Shown piece by piece: positions 28,428 to 38,500 of a stretch of DNA of 64,000 nt. This stretch comes from Polyangiaceae bacterium (GTDB taxonomy: Bacteria > Myxococcota_A > Polyangia > Polyangiales > Polyangiaceae). The notes beneath the pieces were generated by a model. That model saw only the letters and a list, made by a program, of their open reading frames with translations. It had not been told where the DNA came from and searched no databases. Numbering within the stretch: position 1 is the stretch's first letter; the number at the start of each line of letters is the position of its first letter. Both the position numbers and the translations under genes were made by a program. Location of the stretch: NCBI GenBank assembly GCA_016712345.1, contig JADJRH010000001.1, forward strand, positions 62,001 through 126,000, given 5' to 3'.

Positions 28428-29885
28428 ATGAGTTCCGCGAAACCCAGACTTCGATTCGCACCGTCGCCTACCGGTTATTTGCACATCGGCGGCGTGCGCA
28501 CAGCACTCTTCAACTGGCTGTGGGCCCGCAAAACGGGTGGCACCTTTATTCTGCGTATCGAAGACACGGATCAAGAACGTTCCACGCCTGAAAACGAGCA
28601 GATCATCCTTCGCGACCTTTCGTGGCTCGGGCTCAACTGGGATGAAGGGCCCGACGTGGGCGGCCCCAATGGCCCTTACCGCCAAATGGAGAGACTGGCG
28701 CTCTACCATTCATTCGCCGACAAACTCATCGAAAAGGGCGGCGCATACCGCTGCTATTGCACCAAAGAAGAACTTGATGCGCAACGTGAAGCTGTAAAAG
28801 CCAAAGATCCAAAAGGCCAGTTTCGATATCCGGGCACCTGCCGAGATCGCAAACCCCCTTATCCCGAAAGGCCTTATGTGGTTCGGCTCAAAGCCCCTTC
28901 GTCGGGAACAATCACTTACAACGATCTCGTGTTTGGTGAAGTTTCCACGCCCAATAACACCCAACAAGACTGGGTGCTTATTCGCAACGACGGAGTCCCG
29001 CTCTACAACTTTGGCTGCGTGATTGACGATATCACCATGGGCATCACACTTGTTGCCCGCGGGCGCGATCACATGATCAACACTCCCATTCAGCTCATTT
29101 TATACGAAGCGCTTGGCTACACTCCTCCCCAATTTGCCCATCTACCCATGATGCTCGCCCCCGATGGAACCAAACTGTCCAAACGGCACGGCGCCGTCGC
29201 CGTGGGTGAATACCGTGAAAAAGGCCTCACTCCCGACGGACTTCTTTCTTACCTTGTCAGGTTTGGTTGGTCTTTTGGGGATGAAGAAATCTTTACCAAA
29301 CAAAGCCTTGTTGAAAAGTTTGACTGGGAGAGGTGCAGTAAGTCCGACGGTAAGTTTGACTTTAAGAAGCTCGCCGCCGTGGCGTTTGAGCATCTCAAAC
29401 GAGACGACCTGACAAGCGCTAAAGACTATGTGGACGGCGCCGAAAAATTCCTGACTAAAAAGGGTTTTGCCAATATCGATCGAAACAAAATCGAAGAGGC
29501 AATGCCCATGATTCGTGAGCGGGCGCAAACCTTCATCGAAGCAGCCGATGCGCTCGACTACTTCTTTCGTGAGCCCCCCACGATGGATGAAAAGGCTGTA
29601 AAAAAGCAGCTCACGGCCGACAAAGCTGCGCACCTTGCAACGTTTCGACAGCTCATGGCAAACGCGCCTTCGTTCAAAGCCAAAGAACTGGAAGCGATCG
29701 TGCTTGAGTGGCTCGCCAAAGAAGGGTTAACCCTCAAAGACGTGGCTCAGGCGGCTCGTGTTGCCGTTACGGGTAGAGCCGCTTCACCCGGCCTTTTTGA
29801 AGTGATGGAAGTGTTGGGTAGAGACATTTGCCTTGCTCGCCTCGACCGTGGAATTGAAATCTGTAAAGGCTCGGCTCAGGCGTGA
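28428..29885 (+). CDS. gltX: Glutamate--tRNA ligase
   Basis: 485 residues from the ATG at 28428, which matches the family N-terminus (RLRFAPSPTGYLHIGGVRTALFNW in part). Class I aminoacyl-tRNA synthetase: HIGH-type motif HIGG, KMSKS-type motif KLSKRHG, and a zinc-region-like CYCTKEE. It charges tRNA-Glu, and possibly tRNA-Gln if GlnRS is absent. Its stop overlaps the start of the next gene in GTGA. Confidence 0.96.
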   Translation: MSSAKPRLRFAPSPTGYLHIGGVRTALFNWLWARKTGGTFILRIEDTDQERSTPENEQIILRDLSWLGLNWDEGPDVGGPNGPYRQMERLALYHSFADKLIEKGGAYRCYCTKEELDAQREAVKAKDPKGQFRYPGTCRDRKPPYPERPYVVRLKAPSSGTITYNDLVFGEVSTPNNTQQDWVLIRNDGVPLYNFGCVIDDITMGITLVARGRDHMINTPIQLILYEALGYTPPQFAHLPMMLAPDGTKLSKRHGAVAVGEYREKGLTPDGLLSYLVRFGWSFGDEEIFTKQSLVEKFDWERCSKSDGKFDFKKLAAVAFEHLKRDDLTSAKDYVDGAEKFLTKKGFANIDRNKIEEAMPMIRERAQTFIEAADALDYFFREPPTMDEKAVKKQLTADKAAHLATFRQLMANAPSFKAKELEAIVLEWLAKEGLTLKDVAQAARVAVTGRAASPGLFEVMEVLGRDICLARLDRGIEICKGSAQA

Positions 29886-30871
29886 ACGTCGCACTTCCCG
29901 CCCTGTTCGCGCGGTTTTTCGCAGCGGCGGGCCCCACCGTAGCCATTGCCGGTGACGGGCCCTCGCTGAGAAATACCGCCCTCACGGCGCTCCTGCCGTA
30001 TGTTGGGTTTATCCTTATTGCGCCCATTTTGTGGGTGTTTTTTGGGAAAACCTGGCGTGAACTTGACGTGGAGGCGCACGAGCACCAGCGAAAAACGTTG
30101 GCTTCGGGCGGGTGGGACAAACGCCCCGCCGTGCTTTTTGCCATCACCGCCGCTGTGTTAACACTGCAAGAGTATTACGGCGGGCGTCAGTTTTACGACG
30201 AGCACATCAAGGGGTGGATTAAGGCGCAGGAAGCCCTTTTTGTAATCGATCCCCAAAATGAGTGGCTTGGTCAGATCTTCAATATCAAAAAGTATAACGA
30301 GCTTTACGGGTATGGTTGGTGGGCGTTCACCCGCGTTTTTGGATACGTGGTGATCCCCTTTGTCACCTGGAAGATCATCTTTCGCAGAGACAGCCTGCTT
30401 GACATGGGCCTGCGCACGCGAGGTCTAATTAAACACGCGTGGATCTACCTATTGTGCTTGGCGGTTGTACTGCCCGCCACATATATTGTTTCACGCTCGC
30501 CTGAATTTGGAAACTACTACCCATTTTACAAGTTGAGTTCGCGTTCGTGGACCGACTTTTTAATTTGGGAAGTTATGTATTTTGCCCAGTTTTTCGGGCT
30601 TGAAATCTTCTTCCGCGGATTTTGGCTGTCCGGTCTGCGTCGAAGCCTCGGGTCGGGCGCCATCTTTGCCATGGTGGTTCCGTATTGCATGATCCACTAC
30701 GGAAAACCTTACCTTGAAACGTGTGGGGCCGTTGTGGCGGGTGTTGCGCTGGGCTCGGTGGCAATGCGCACTCGAAGCATCTATTCAGGTTTTTTGGTGC
30801 ACGTGACGGTGGCGCTTTCCATGGATATCCTCGCCCTGTCAGGTCGCAACGCCCTCCCCAACGTGTGGTAG
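29882..30871 (+). CDS. CPBP-family intramembrane protease-like protein
   Basis: 329 residues starting with GTG inside the gltX stop region (GTGA overlap), so translation is probably coupled. Seven or eight hydrophobic segments. The C-terminal part has GLEIFFRGFW and M-I-H-Y-G-K-P-Y-L-E, the two conserved motifs of CPBP (Abi, CAAX protease-like) membrane proteins, with the second E of EExxR replaced. It may process or bind membrane proteins; the link to gltX is positional only. Confidence 0.8.
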   Translation: MNVALPALFARFFAAAGPTVAIAGDGPSLRNTALTALLPYVGFILIAPILWVFFGKTWRELDVEAHEHQRKTLASGGWDKRPAVLFAITAAVLTLQEYYGGRQFYDEHIKGWIKAQEALFVIDPQNEWLGQIFNIKKYNELYGYGWWAFTRVFGYVVIPFVTWKIIFRRDSLLDMGLRTRGLIKHAWIYLLCLAVVLPATYIVSRSPEFGNYYPFYKLSSRSWTDFLIWEVMYFAQFFGLEIFFRGFWLSGLRRSLGSGAIFAMVVPYCMIHYGKPYLETCGAVVAGVALGSVAMRTRSIYSGFLVHVTVALSMDILALSGRNALPNVW

Positions 30872-31043
30872 GTCGGGTGGCGCGCTCGCCTTTCCTTGCC
30901 CATGCGTCTGGGGGCGCTGCGTGTTGTTAAGGTGCACAAAGCGGGGGCCCAGATGGGGAGATAGAGGTTGACTTGGACAAAGCCCCAAAAGAAAAGCGGG
31001 CGATTGGTGGATGGGTAGAGACGGTAACGGGTGGGTAGAAATG

Positions 31044-31074
31044 AAAAACGCCCCGGTGGAGTGACGGGGCGTTT
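31044..31074 (-). terminator. Terminator of the M43 protease gene
   Basis: AAACGCCCCG (31046-31055) pairs with CGGGGCGTTT (31065-31074). On the minus strand the stem is followed by a T-run. It lies about 65 bp past the protease stop; on the plus strand it could also end the gltX-CPBP transcript. Confidence 0.75.
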
Positions 31075-31140
31075 GACGGTTAAGTTAGGGGAAAGGTTGA
31101 ATCTGGGTAGAGAGCGGGGTTTACGCTCGAAAACCGCAGA

Positions 31141-32097
31141 TCAGAGGCCTTGACGGTAAGTTGTCCAGGCGGTGGACATGCGGTCGGCCTGGCCGGCAGT
31201 GAACTGGTACATGCAGTTGTCGTCGGTGTAGTCCATGAAGTTGTAGATCGGGTCGTTTCCGGCGCCGGAGCAGGTATTGCGGCCCGCGGGGCAACCAAAC
31301 GCGGCAGACTTTTCAGCCGGGGTGTCAGAAACGTAGTCACCCGTCTTGGAGCAGCCGCCTTGGAAGGTGTGGTAGAGACCGAGCCAGTGACCAACCTCGT
31401 GCGTGGCTGTGTCGCCCTCGTTATAGGGCGCTGCGCTGCCGCCGGGGAGCGAGGCCGTGAGAATCACAACGCCGTCATCCTTGGGCTTGGAGGCGTAGCT
31501 GGAGGGGAAGGTTGCCCAGCCGAGAAGGCCCTGACCGATATTGGCGGAGTAGATGTTGAGTGTTGCCGCGCCGCCGACGCGCAGAGCATTTTTGGCCTGT
31601 GTTTCGGCCGATGAACCCGGTGTCATGGTGTACCAGGTGGCGTTGGTTGTGCGGTCGACCGATTGGAGGACGAACTTGAACGGGGTGGCAACGCCGCCGG
31701 TGGAGCCATTGTACGCCTGGTTGAGGACGTTCATCTGAGCGTCAATCATCGACTGGGGAATGTCGCCGTTGGCGGTGCCAGAACCCTTGTTGATGACGTG
31801 CCAAGCCACGTTGATGGTGACAGAGCCGGCGGGCAGGGCGAAAGAGGTGGAGTCGAGCATTTTCTGAATGGCTTCCATTTCCAATTCAGAAAATTCAGGT
31901 GCGCCGCAGTGGTGCTGGAACGAGGCGTTCGATACCTGAGGAGTGGAGTCGGGCGTTCCGTCGCGGTCGGCGGCGATTTCGTCGTCGGAACCGATGTCTT
32001 CAGAATCGGAAGAGTCAACCGGGCCGGCTTGGCAAGCCGTGAAGAGAGCGGCAAAGCCTACGAGGAAGGAAAGCCCAAAAAGTCCACGTCGCACCAT
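31141..32097 (-). CDS. M43 (pappalysin-type) zinc metalloprotease lipoprotein
   Basis: 318 residues. The leader ends F-T-A-C (Cys22), then an Asp/Ser-rich spacer. The zinc site HEVGHWLGLYH (233-243) matches HExxHxxGxxH, and M-D-Y at about 288-290 is the Met-turn. Cysteines around it (CSKTGDYVSDTP, CPAGRNTC, CMYQF) follow the M43 pattern of cytophagalysins and ulilysin. Likely a secreted or surface protease used in predation or nutrient release. A propeptide may lie between residues 23 and 95. Confidence 0.9.
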   Translation of the reverse strand: MVRRGLFGLSFLVGFAALFTACQAGPVDSSDSEDIGSDDEIAADRDGTPDSTPQVSNASFQHHCGAPEFSELEMEAIQKMLDSTSFALPAGSVTINVAWHVINKGSGTANGDIPQSMIDAQMNVLNQAYNGSTGGVATPFKFVLQSVDRTTNATWYTMTPGSSAETQAKNALRVGGAATLNIYSANIGQGLLGWATFPSSYASKPKDDGVVILTASLPGGSAAPYNEGDTATHEVGHWLGLYHTFQGGCSKTGDYVSDTPAEKSAAFGCPAGRNTCSGAGNDPIYNFMDYTDDNCMYQFTAGQADRMSTAWTTYRQGL

Positions 32098-32545
32098 GGT
32101 AGAGTCTCCTTAGACACCGAACAAAGGGTGCCGCCGAGCGGTGGCGAACACCGCTTTACATGACTGCCAGTTTGGCTTTTGAAGCGGCCAGGTAAACCCG
32201 GTACTGCGCGGGCCCCGCCTGCCGTAAAAGCAAGACGACCTTACCGACCGCGTTCGATTCGAACCACTCTGCAACACCGCTGTTGAAAAAAAAATCGGTG
32301 CGTTGCTGTAAACGTTCAGTCCTATTGCGGCTCGCGTGTGGCACACGATGGGAGCCGTCGGCACTTTGGGTATCCAACGGGCCACCCCGGCCGACACGGC
32401 GGAGGATGCTGAAGGAAGAAAACTTCAACATTGATTGAATCGGCGTTGAGAAAACGAATGTGAGCATTGTTCACATGGTGTTCGGTGTTTCGCGACACTC
32501 GGCGGAGGCCCTTTCAAGCGCTCTTGAATGCGCAAACCAATCGAT

Positions 32546-32640
32546 GTGTACACAAATGCGTACACAACTCCGCGCGCTGAGTACACATCAGAGCGCCGCG
32601 AACTGTGTACGCAATTGGGTACGCAATTGCGTACGCAACG
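32546..32640. repeat. Cluster of TGTACACA / GTACGCAA words
   Basis: The gap 32098-32663 has no gene I can defend. In about 95 bp there are GTGTACAC, GCGTACACAAC, GAGTACACAT, CTGTGTACGCAATT, GGTACGCAATT and GCGTACGCAAC. The words are related to those at 24.1-24.4 kb and 43.95-44.09 kb. A regulatory role is possible but not shown. Confidence 0.6.
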
Positions 32641-32663
32641 CCGCCGCCTACAGCGAAGAGGCG

Positions 32664-33161
32664 TTACTGCTTGAATGGGAGCGTTTCACCCGCGACGAGG
32701 CGGCTCATAAACTCGGCCTGAGCGGCTTCCGTGCGTACGCCTTTGGATGCGTGCGCGAGCACCGTCGCAACGGCTCTCACGGCGGCGGCGTGTTCTTGAT
32801 CCCATGGACTCGCGGCCAAACGGCGCCACATCATTTTTCGAAGGAGGCGGTGGCGGCGCGGGCTGAGAGCTTTTTCGGTGCGAAGAACGGCGCCTTCCCA
32901 CGTGGGATCGGCACGCATGGCGCGCATGAAATAAGCCGCGGCGCGCGTACTGCCGAAGGCACCTGAGATGGCCGCTTCTCCCGCCTCGCAGAGCGCGTCG
33001 GCGCGTTCGCGGTTTGTTTTTGCATCACGCAGGCGGGCTTTTGCGGCGGAGAGGGATGCCGAGCCCACCCGTTTTGAGCGCCGAGGAAGCAGCTTGGCGA
33101 TCAAAAAGATGACAAACGCCGCCGCTGCCACAATGAGCGTGGGTCGCCACGGAATGTCCAT
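32664..33161 (-). CDS. Small single-TM protein, function unknown
   Basis: 165 residues from the ATG at 33161. One N-terminal TM helix (about 7-25, PTLIVAAAAFVIFLIAKLL) is followed by a basic stretch and an all-helical cytoplasmic or periplasmic part (RERADALCEAGEAAISGAFGS..., AAYFMRAMRADP) that recalls one or two TPR-like helices. I recognise no family. Divergent from the lytic transglycosylase. Confidence 0.6.
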   Translation of the reverse strand: MDIPWRPTLIVAAAAFVIFLIAKLLPRRSKRVGSASLSAAKARLRDAKTNRERADALCEAGEAAISGAFGSTRAAAYFMRAMRADPTWEGAVLRTEKALSPRRHRLLRKMMWRRLAASPWDQEHAAAVRAVATVLAHASKGVRTEAAQAEFMSRLVAGETLPFKQ

Positions 33162-33325
33162 AGGCTCTTGCCTACCACAGCGGGGCGGCAGCAACGTTCA
33201 GCGAAGCGTTTGAAAAAATGGCGCGGAAACAAAACCGAGCGCGCTGATTTTGCCAGATTGACAATCGTCCGAGTTTCGATGCCCGAGATTTGCCCACGTT
33301 GAGCGGCGCCGGTACGATCACAAGC

Positions 33326-33985
33326 GTGGCCTCGTTTCGCGTGAAAGACCTGCCGATCTTGGTTGCGTTGGCTCTTCCAGTGGCACTTTTGCCGGGTTTT
33401 GCAGCAGCCGACATCTATTCGTACACCGACGCCGACGGGGTGGTGCACTTCACGAACAAGCCGCCGAGCGACGGGCGGTACAAGCTCTATCTCAAGTCAA
33501 ACGACAAGAAAGATAAGAAGAGCGGCGTGGGCGCGATCATGCCGAGCGATCGCTCGGTGGAGCGGTTTACGCGGTACGACCAGTGGATTCGGCAAGCGGC
33601 AACGCTTTATCAAATTCCCGAAGAGCTGATTCGCGCGGTGATGAAAGCCGAAAGTGACTACGACCCGCGGGTGGTTTCACCGGTGGGCGCGACGGGGCTG
33701 ATGCAGCTCATGCCCGAAACGGCGCTTCGAATGCAGGTGCGAGATATCCACGATCCGAGGGAAAACATTTTCGGCGGCGTGCGATTTTTGAGGGTGCTCG
33801 CAAACGACTTGAACGGCGATTTGACGCTGACAATCGCGGCGTACAACGCGGGCGAGGGCGCGGTGCTCAAATATGGTGGGGTGCCGCCGTACGAAGAGAC
33901 GCAAAACTACGTAACTCGGGTGCTTCATTACTACGGGCGCTACCGTGCAACGAGGGACGTGGTAGCGGCGTCGCAAGGCGAGTAG
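33326..33985 (+). CDS. Lytic transglycosylase (SLT domain) with DUF4124
   Basis: 219 residues from the GTG at 33326, giving a leader with R/K then LVALALPVALLPGFAAA; an ATG at 33290 adds 12 residues. After the leader, DIYSYTDADGVVHFTNKPP is a DUF4124-type segment. The SLT core has RAVMKAESDYDPRVVSPVGATGLMQLMPETA in part, with the catalytic Glu in K-A-E-S, and a later AYNAGEGAV. It cleaves peptidoglycan glycan strands in the periplasm, as part of wall turnover or predation. Confidence 0.92.
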   Translation: MASFRVKDLPILVALALPVALLPGFAAADIYSYTDADGVVHFTNKPPSDGRYKLYLKSNDKKDKKSGVGAIMPSDRSVERFTRYDQWIRQAATLYQIPEELIRAVMKAESDYDPRVVSPVGATGLMQLMPETALRMQVRDIHDPRENIFGGVRFLRVLANDLNGDLTLTIAAYNAGEGAVLKYGGVPPYEETQNYVTRVLHYYGRYRATRDVVAASQGE

Positions 33986-34005
33986 TAAGGCTCAGGGATC
34001 TTTGT

Positions 34006-35397
34006 ATGACCGCTTCGCTCGCCGACCTCGCCAAGCGCATTACCGACATTGTTCCGCTGAAGCCGCCGGTGGATCCGGCTTCGCTCAAGCATAGAGAGCT
34101 TGTGGAGATGCCGGACTACCGGCGGATCCCGGCTTACAAGGATGTGTCCGAAGAGCAATTTTTGGATCATCACTGGCAGGCGAAGCGGTCGATCACTCGG
34201 CCGGATAAATTGCTCGAAGCGCTGAAAGGGCTTGTTTCAGCGGACTTTATTAAAGACGCGACCGAGGGATTTTCTCACGCGCCGATGAGCGTGCGGGTGT
34301 CGCCATATTTGATGTCGCTGATTGATTGGAACGATCCGTACGGCGATCCGCTTCGAACGCAGTTCATTCCGCTCCGATCGAGAATGCTGCCGGACCACCC
34401 GAAACTCGGGCTCGATTCATTGCACGAGCGCGAAGACGCTCCGGTGCCGGGGCTGACGCATCGCTACGTGGACAAGGCTTTGTTTCTGCCCCTCGACACG
34501 TGCCCTGTTTACTGCCGGTTTTGCACGCGCAGTTACGCCGTGGGCGTGGACACTGAAGAGGTTGAAAAAACGCATTTCAAAGTGGACGAAGAGCGTTGGG
34601 CGCGAGCGTTTGCGTACATCGCATCAAGGCCCGAGCTGGAAGACATCGTTGTTTCGGGTGGTGATGCGTACAACTTGAGAGCGGAGCAGATCACGCGCAT
34701 CGGTGAGGCTCTGCTGTCGATTCCGCACGTGGAGCGCATTCGGCTTGCGACCAAGGGCCCGGCGGTGATGCCGCAAAAGCTCCTGACGGATCATGAGTGG
34801 TTTGATGCCGTCACAAGGGTTGTTGAACTTGGGCGGTCGCTGCAAAAAGAAGTGGTTATTCACACGCACTTCAACCATCCAAACGAGATCACGGGCATCA
34901 CGCGAAAGGCGATGCAGCGCTTGTTTGAGCGCGGGATCACGGTGCGCAATCAATCGGTGATGCAGCGCAACGTGAACGACACGCCGGAAGTGATGCGCCT
35001 CTTGGTGAAGCGTCTCGGGCATGTGCATGTGCACCCGTATTATGTGTACGTGCACGATCTGGTGAAAGGCACCGAAGATCTGCGAACAACGGTGGCCACC
35101 GCGATCAACGTTGAGAAACATGTGCGCGGAAGCACGGCGGGGTTTAACACGCCGACGTTTGTTGTGGATGCGCCCGGCGGCGGCGGAAAGCGCGATGCGC
35201 ATTCGTTCGAGCATTACAACCGGACAACGGGCGTGAGCGTTTACCAAGCGCCTTCGGTGAAGCCGGGGCAGTTCTTTGTGTACTTCGATCCGATCGATCG
35301 GCTGTGTGAAGAGGGGCGGACACGTTGGGCCGACCCGGCGCAGCACCAGGTGATGATCGATGAAGCGATCGCCGCGGCGCAAGCCGGCATGCGCTAG
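34006..35397 (+). CDS. kamA: Lysine 2,3-aminomutase family radical SAM enzyme
   Basis: 463 residues. The radical SAM cluster site is C166-P-V-Y-C170-R-F-C173. The PLP lysine motif PGGGGK (Lys395) is present, with Asp388 just before it and Asp351 (VHDL). These correspond to the PLP Lys and to two substrate-binding Asp residues of the clostridial enzyme. That points to true lysine 2,3-aminomutase rather than the shorter EpmB. It converts L-lysine to beta-lysine, used in lysine breakdown, osmolytes or antibiotics. The gene begins 20 bp after the transglycosylase. Confidence 0.88.
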   Translation: MTASLADLAKRITDIVPLKPPVDPASLKHRELVEMPDYRRIPAYKDVSEEQFLDHHWQAKRSITRPDKLLEALKGLVSADFIKDATEGFSHAPMSVRVSPYLMSLIDWNDPYGDPLRTQFIPLRSRMLPDHPKLGLDSLHEREDAPVPGLTHRYVDKALFLPLDTCPVYCRFCTRSYAVGVDTEEVEKTHFKVDEERWARAFAYIASRPELEDIVVSGGDAYNLRAEQITRIGEALLSIPHVERIRLATKGPAVMPQKLLTDHEWFDAVTRVVELGRSLQKEVVIHTHFNHPNEITGITRKAMQRLFERGITVRNQSVMQRNVNDTPEVMRLLVKRLGHVHVHPYYVYVHDLVKGTEDLRTTVATAINVEKHVRGSTAGFNTPTFVVDAPGGGGKRDAHSFEHYNRTTGVSVYQAPSVKPGQFFVYFDPIDRLCEEGRTRWADPAQHQVMIDEAIAAAQAGMR

Positions 35398-35497
35398 CCG
35401 GCGACCGGTCTTGCCGGTCTCGAGTTTTCGGTAGCGTGGGCCCCCCGCGGGCGCGCGGAGGGAGCGAAGCGACTGAGCACGCACGCCGGGGGGGCCA

Positions 35498-35519
35498 GCC
35501 GCAGGTGTACACCTGCGGC
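35498..35519. repeat. Perfect 22-bp palindrome centred on GTGTACAC
   Basis: The arms GCCGCAGGTGT and ACACCTGCGGC are exact complements with no loop. It lies between the convergent ends of kamA and the VWA gene, beside a GGCCCCCC...GGGGGGCC inverted repeat (about 35441-35496). The palindrome has no T-run of terminator type. Confidence 0.8.
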
Positions 35520-35553
35520 GGTGGGGGGCAGCTTGTTGTGGGGTTGGGTGCGG

Positions 35554-38500
35554 TTAGGCCGCGTTTTTTCGGTTGCGACGGCGGGCGACTGTGAGGGCAA
35601 TTGCCAAGGCGGCGAAGCCCAAACCGTAGCGTGAGGAGGAGTTGTCGTCGGCGACGCGGCAGGAGCATCCGCCACCGCCTGTGGCGAGGCCCCAACCACC
35701 CTTGGGCGTGCCGGATCCCCCTGTGCCGCCGGCTCCCGTGGTGGTGTTTGTGGATCCGCCGGTACCGCCTGTGGCACCCGTTCCGCCGGTGCCGCCGGTG
35801 GCGTCGTGTACACATTCGTCGGCTTCACACTTTTGACCTTCGGGGCACACAACGCCGGCGCACGGGCAGTCGCCGCAATTGCCGGTGACCGGATCGCAGC
35901 AGGAGCCGTCGGAGCAAAGCGGCCCGTCGGCGCACTTGTTGTCAACGCACATGAGCGTTGTCGGGTCGCACACTTTGCCGGCCGGGCACGACTCGCAGGT
36001 GTCCGCGCACTTGCCGTCGACGCACTTTTGATTGCCGGGGCAGGTTACGTCGGCGCAGGAGCCGACGCATGTGTACACAGTGAAGTCGTCGGAGGGCTTG
36101 CATACCTCACCCGCGGCGCACGGGTTGGGTACACACGGGTTGTCGACGCACGAGCCGCTGTGGCAGGCGGTGTCGCAGCCTTGGCAGGGCACGTTGTAAC
36201 AGTTGTCCGTGACGCACGTTCCGGCCTTGGCGCCGTAAGCGGTGCACACGAGGCCACTGTCGCAGGTGACGCCGAAACAAGGCTCGTGACAGCCTGGAAG
36301 GCCCTTGCAAACGCACACCGGCGGCGCAATGCAATCGGCGCCGGCGGGGGTACCCGAGGGCGCGCACTCAACCTGACCGGTGCCGGGATCGGTCACAGCT
36401 TTGCCTGCGCAGTCTTCAGGGCAGGGGTTGGGGAAGCAGTATTTGCCGGGTTGTCCGTTGACGGTGCCGTCCACGCACTCTTGGCCGCCGGGGCATTGGA
36501 TTTCACCGTTGCCGCAGGGTTCGGCGCATTGGCAACCGAGAGCGCTCTGAACGCAGTCTTTGCCCGTGGAGCAGAGGTTCATGCCGTTGTCGACAACGCC
36601 GTCGCAGTCGTTGTCTTCGCAGTCGCATGTCTCGGGCTCAATGGGCGTGGAGCCTTGGCATACGACAACGCCGTTGACACAGACGTATTTGCCTTGGCCG
36701 CAGGAGTTGGCATCGCCGCAATCGGCACCGATGAGTTGTGTGGGATCTGCGGGATTGGCAGTGCCGTCGATGCCGTTGGGCGCAACGCCCGGCTCGTCGA
36801 TGGTGCCGTCGCAGTCGTTGTCGATGCCGTCGCAGACTTCAGGGTTGGGGCCGAGACCGCCGACGCAGGTGGTGTTGCCGTTGGCGTCGCACTGAAGGGT
36901 GCCGGGCTGACACGGCGGGAACACGGGCGGGTTGGGGTAAAGGTTGGGGTCGTAATCAGGGGTGCAGTTGCCCCCCACCGGGATGCCGTTGTCGTTGACG
37001 GTGTCGCAGTCGTTGTCGAGGCCGTCGCAGATTTCAGGCGAAGGCGGTACGTCGCCCACGCAGTCGAGTACACCTGCGAGGCACTGGAGATTGCCTGTTT
37101 GGCATTCACCGGTGTCGGTTCCGCAGACGTCGCCGACCTGCGGGAGCGGATCTTCATCCACAGAGCCGTCGCAATCGTTGTCGGCGCCATCACACGTTTC
37201 GGTGCCGGGGCCTTTGGATCCAACGCAGGTCCACGCGCCGCCTTGGCATGAAAGTGTACCCTTGTTGCAAGGCGGAAGGAGGCTGCCCACGTCGGTGCAC
37301 GAGCCGCCGGGAGGCGGGCACCATTCCAAGCCGCCGAACGAGCAGCAATTGCCGGGGAGATTCCAGCATCCATTCATGCCGGCGGCGGGACCGTCGGCGA
37401 GAGGCGCTTCGTCAACTTGGCCGTTGCAGTTGTTGTCGGTGCCGTCACACACTTCGGGCTGCGGCGGGTTGCCACCCTGGCAAACGAGAGTGCCGTTGAC
37501 GCAGACGGTAAGCCCGGGTGTACACGGCGCTTGGTTTAGGCCGCACTGAAGGCCGACGCCGAATACGTTGTCGTCGACGACGCCGTCGCAATCGTTGTCG
37601 ATGCCGTCGCACACCTCGCTGCTCGGGCCGATGAAGCCGACGCACTGGTTGGATCCACAGGCTTGTGTACCCTTTTTGCACTGGCTGTTGGGGCCGTAGT
37701 TGAGGTTGGCCGGCGTACCGGGAGGTACACACTCGGCGGGAGCCACACCGTCGTCGATGATGCCGTCGCAGTCGTTGTCGATCATGTCGCAGGCTTCGGC
37801 CTGCGGGTTGTTGGAGCATTGGTTGAACCCGCCGCCGACGCACGCGCCGATTTGGCCGCCGGGGTTGTTCTTTTGCGCGCAGACAAGCGTGCCTTGGCAG
37901 TTGGGCGGCGTGGCCTGTCCACAGGGAACCGATGCGATGCCTTCGTCAATCAGGCCGTCGCAGTCGTTGTCGCAGCCGTCGCAAATTTCAGCGGAAGGTA
38001 CACATCCGCTGCACACGCCGTCGTCGATGACGCCGTCGCAGTCATCGTCGCTGCCGTTGCACGTTTCGGTGAGTGGGCAGTGCAGCGGGTTACCGCACTT
38101 GTTGACGCCTTCGTCGACACCGGAGGAGCAGTTGTTGTCGACGTTGTCGCAGCTTTCACCGGGGTTGTAGCAAAGCCACGAAGCCGGATCGGCCTGCTGC
38201 GCCACCGTGGTGCACGGTAACTTGGTGAGGTCGCCGTCGGGGTCGGCCGCGGTGATGGTGGCTGTGTATTGCGAAAGGCAGGTGTTGCGCTGAGCGGTTG
38301 TCATCCACGAGCAGCAGGTTTGCTGCACGTTGCAGTAGTGCTTGAAGCCCTCGTCGGTGCAGCCGTTGCAGTTGTTATCTACGTTGTCGCACGACTCAGG
38401 TTGAACAGCGCCGGCGATGATGTTGGAGAGCGCGATGGAGAGCGCCGTTTCATCGTTGGCTTGAATGCTGGTTCCAGTGCCGCCCGCTGCGGCGATTTGG

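Noticed and set aside
32245..32290. tRNA-like words GCAGAGTGG and GGTTCGAATC on the minus strand
   Set aside because: No acceptor or anticodon stem can be formed around them.
32156..32467. Minus-strand frame of about 100 codons upstream of the M43 protease
   Set aside because: No recognisable domain, no clear start or ribosome site, and it contains a low-complexity FFF run; coding not supportable.
35806..37251. Long plus-strand frames inside the giant VWA and MopE genes (e.g. 481 codons)
   Set aside because: Antisense shadows of Cys/Asp-rich codons; the minus-strand genes have signal peptides, domains and ribosome sites.
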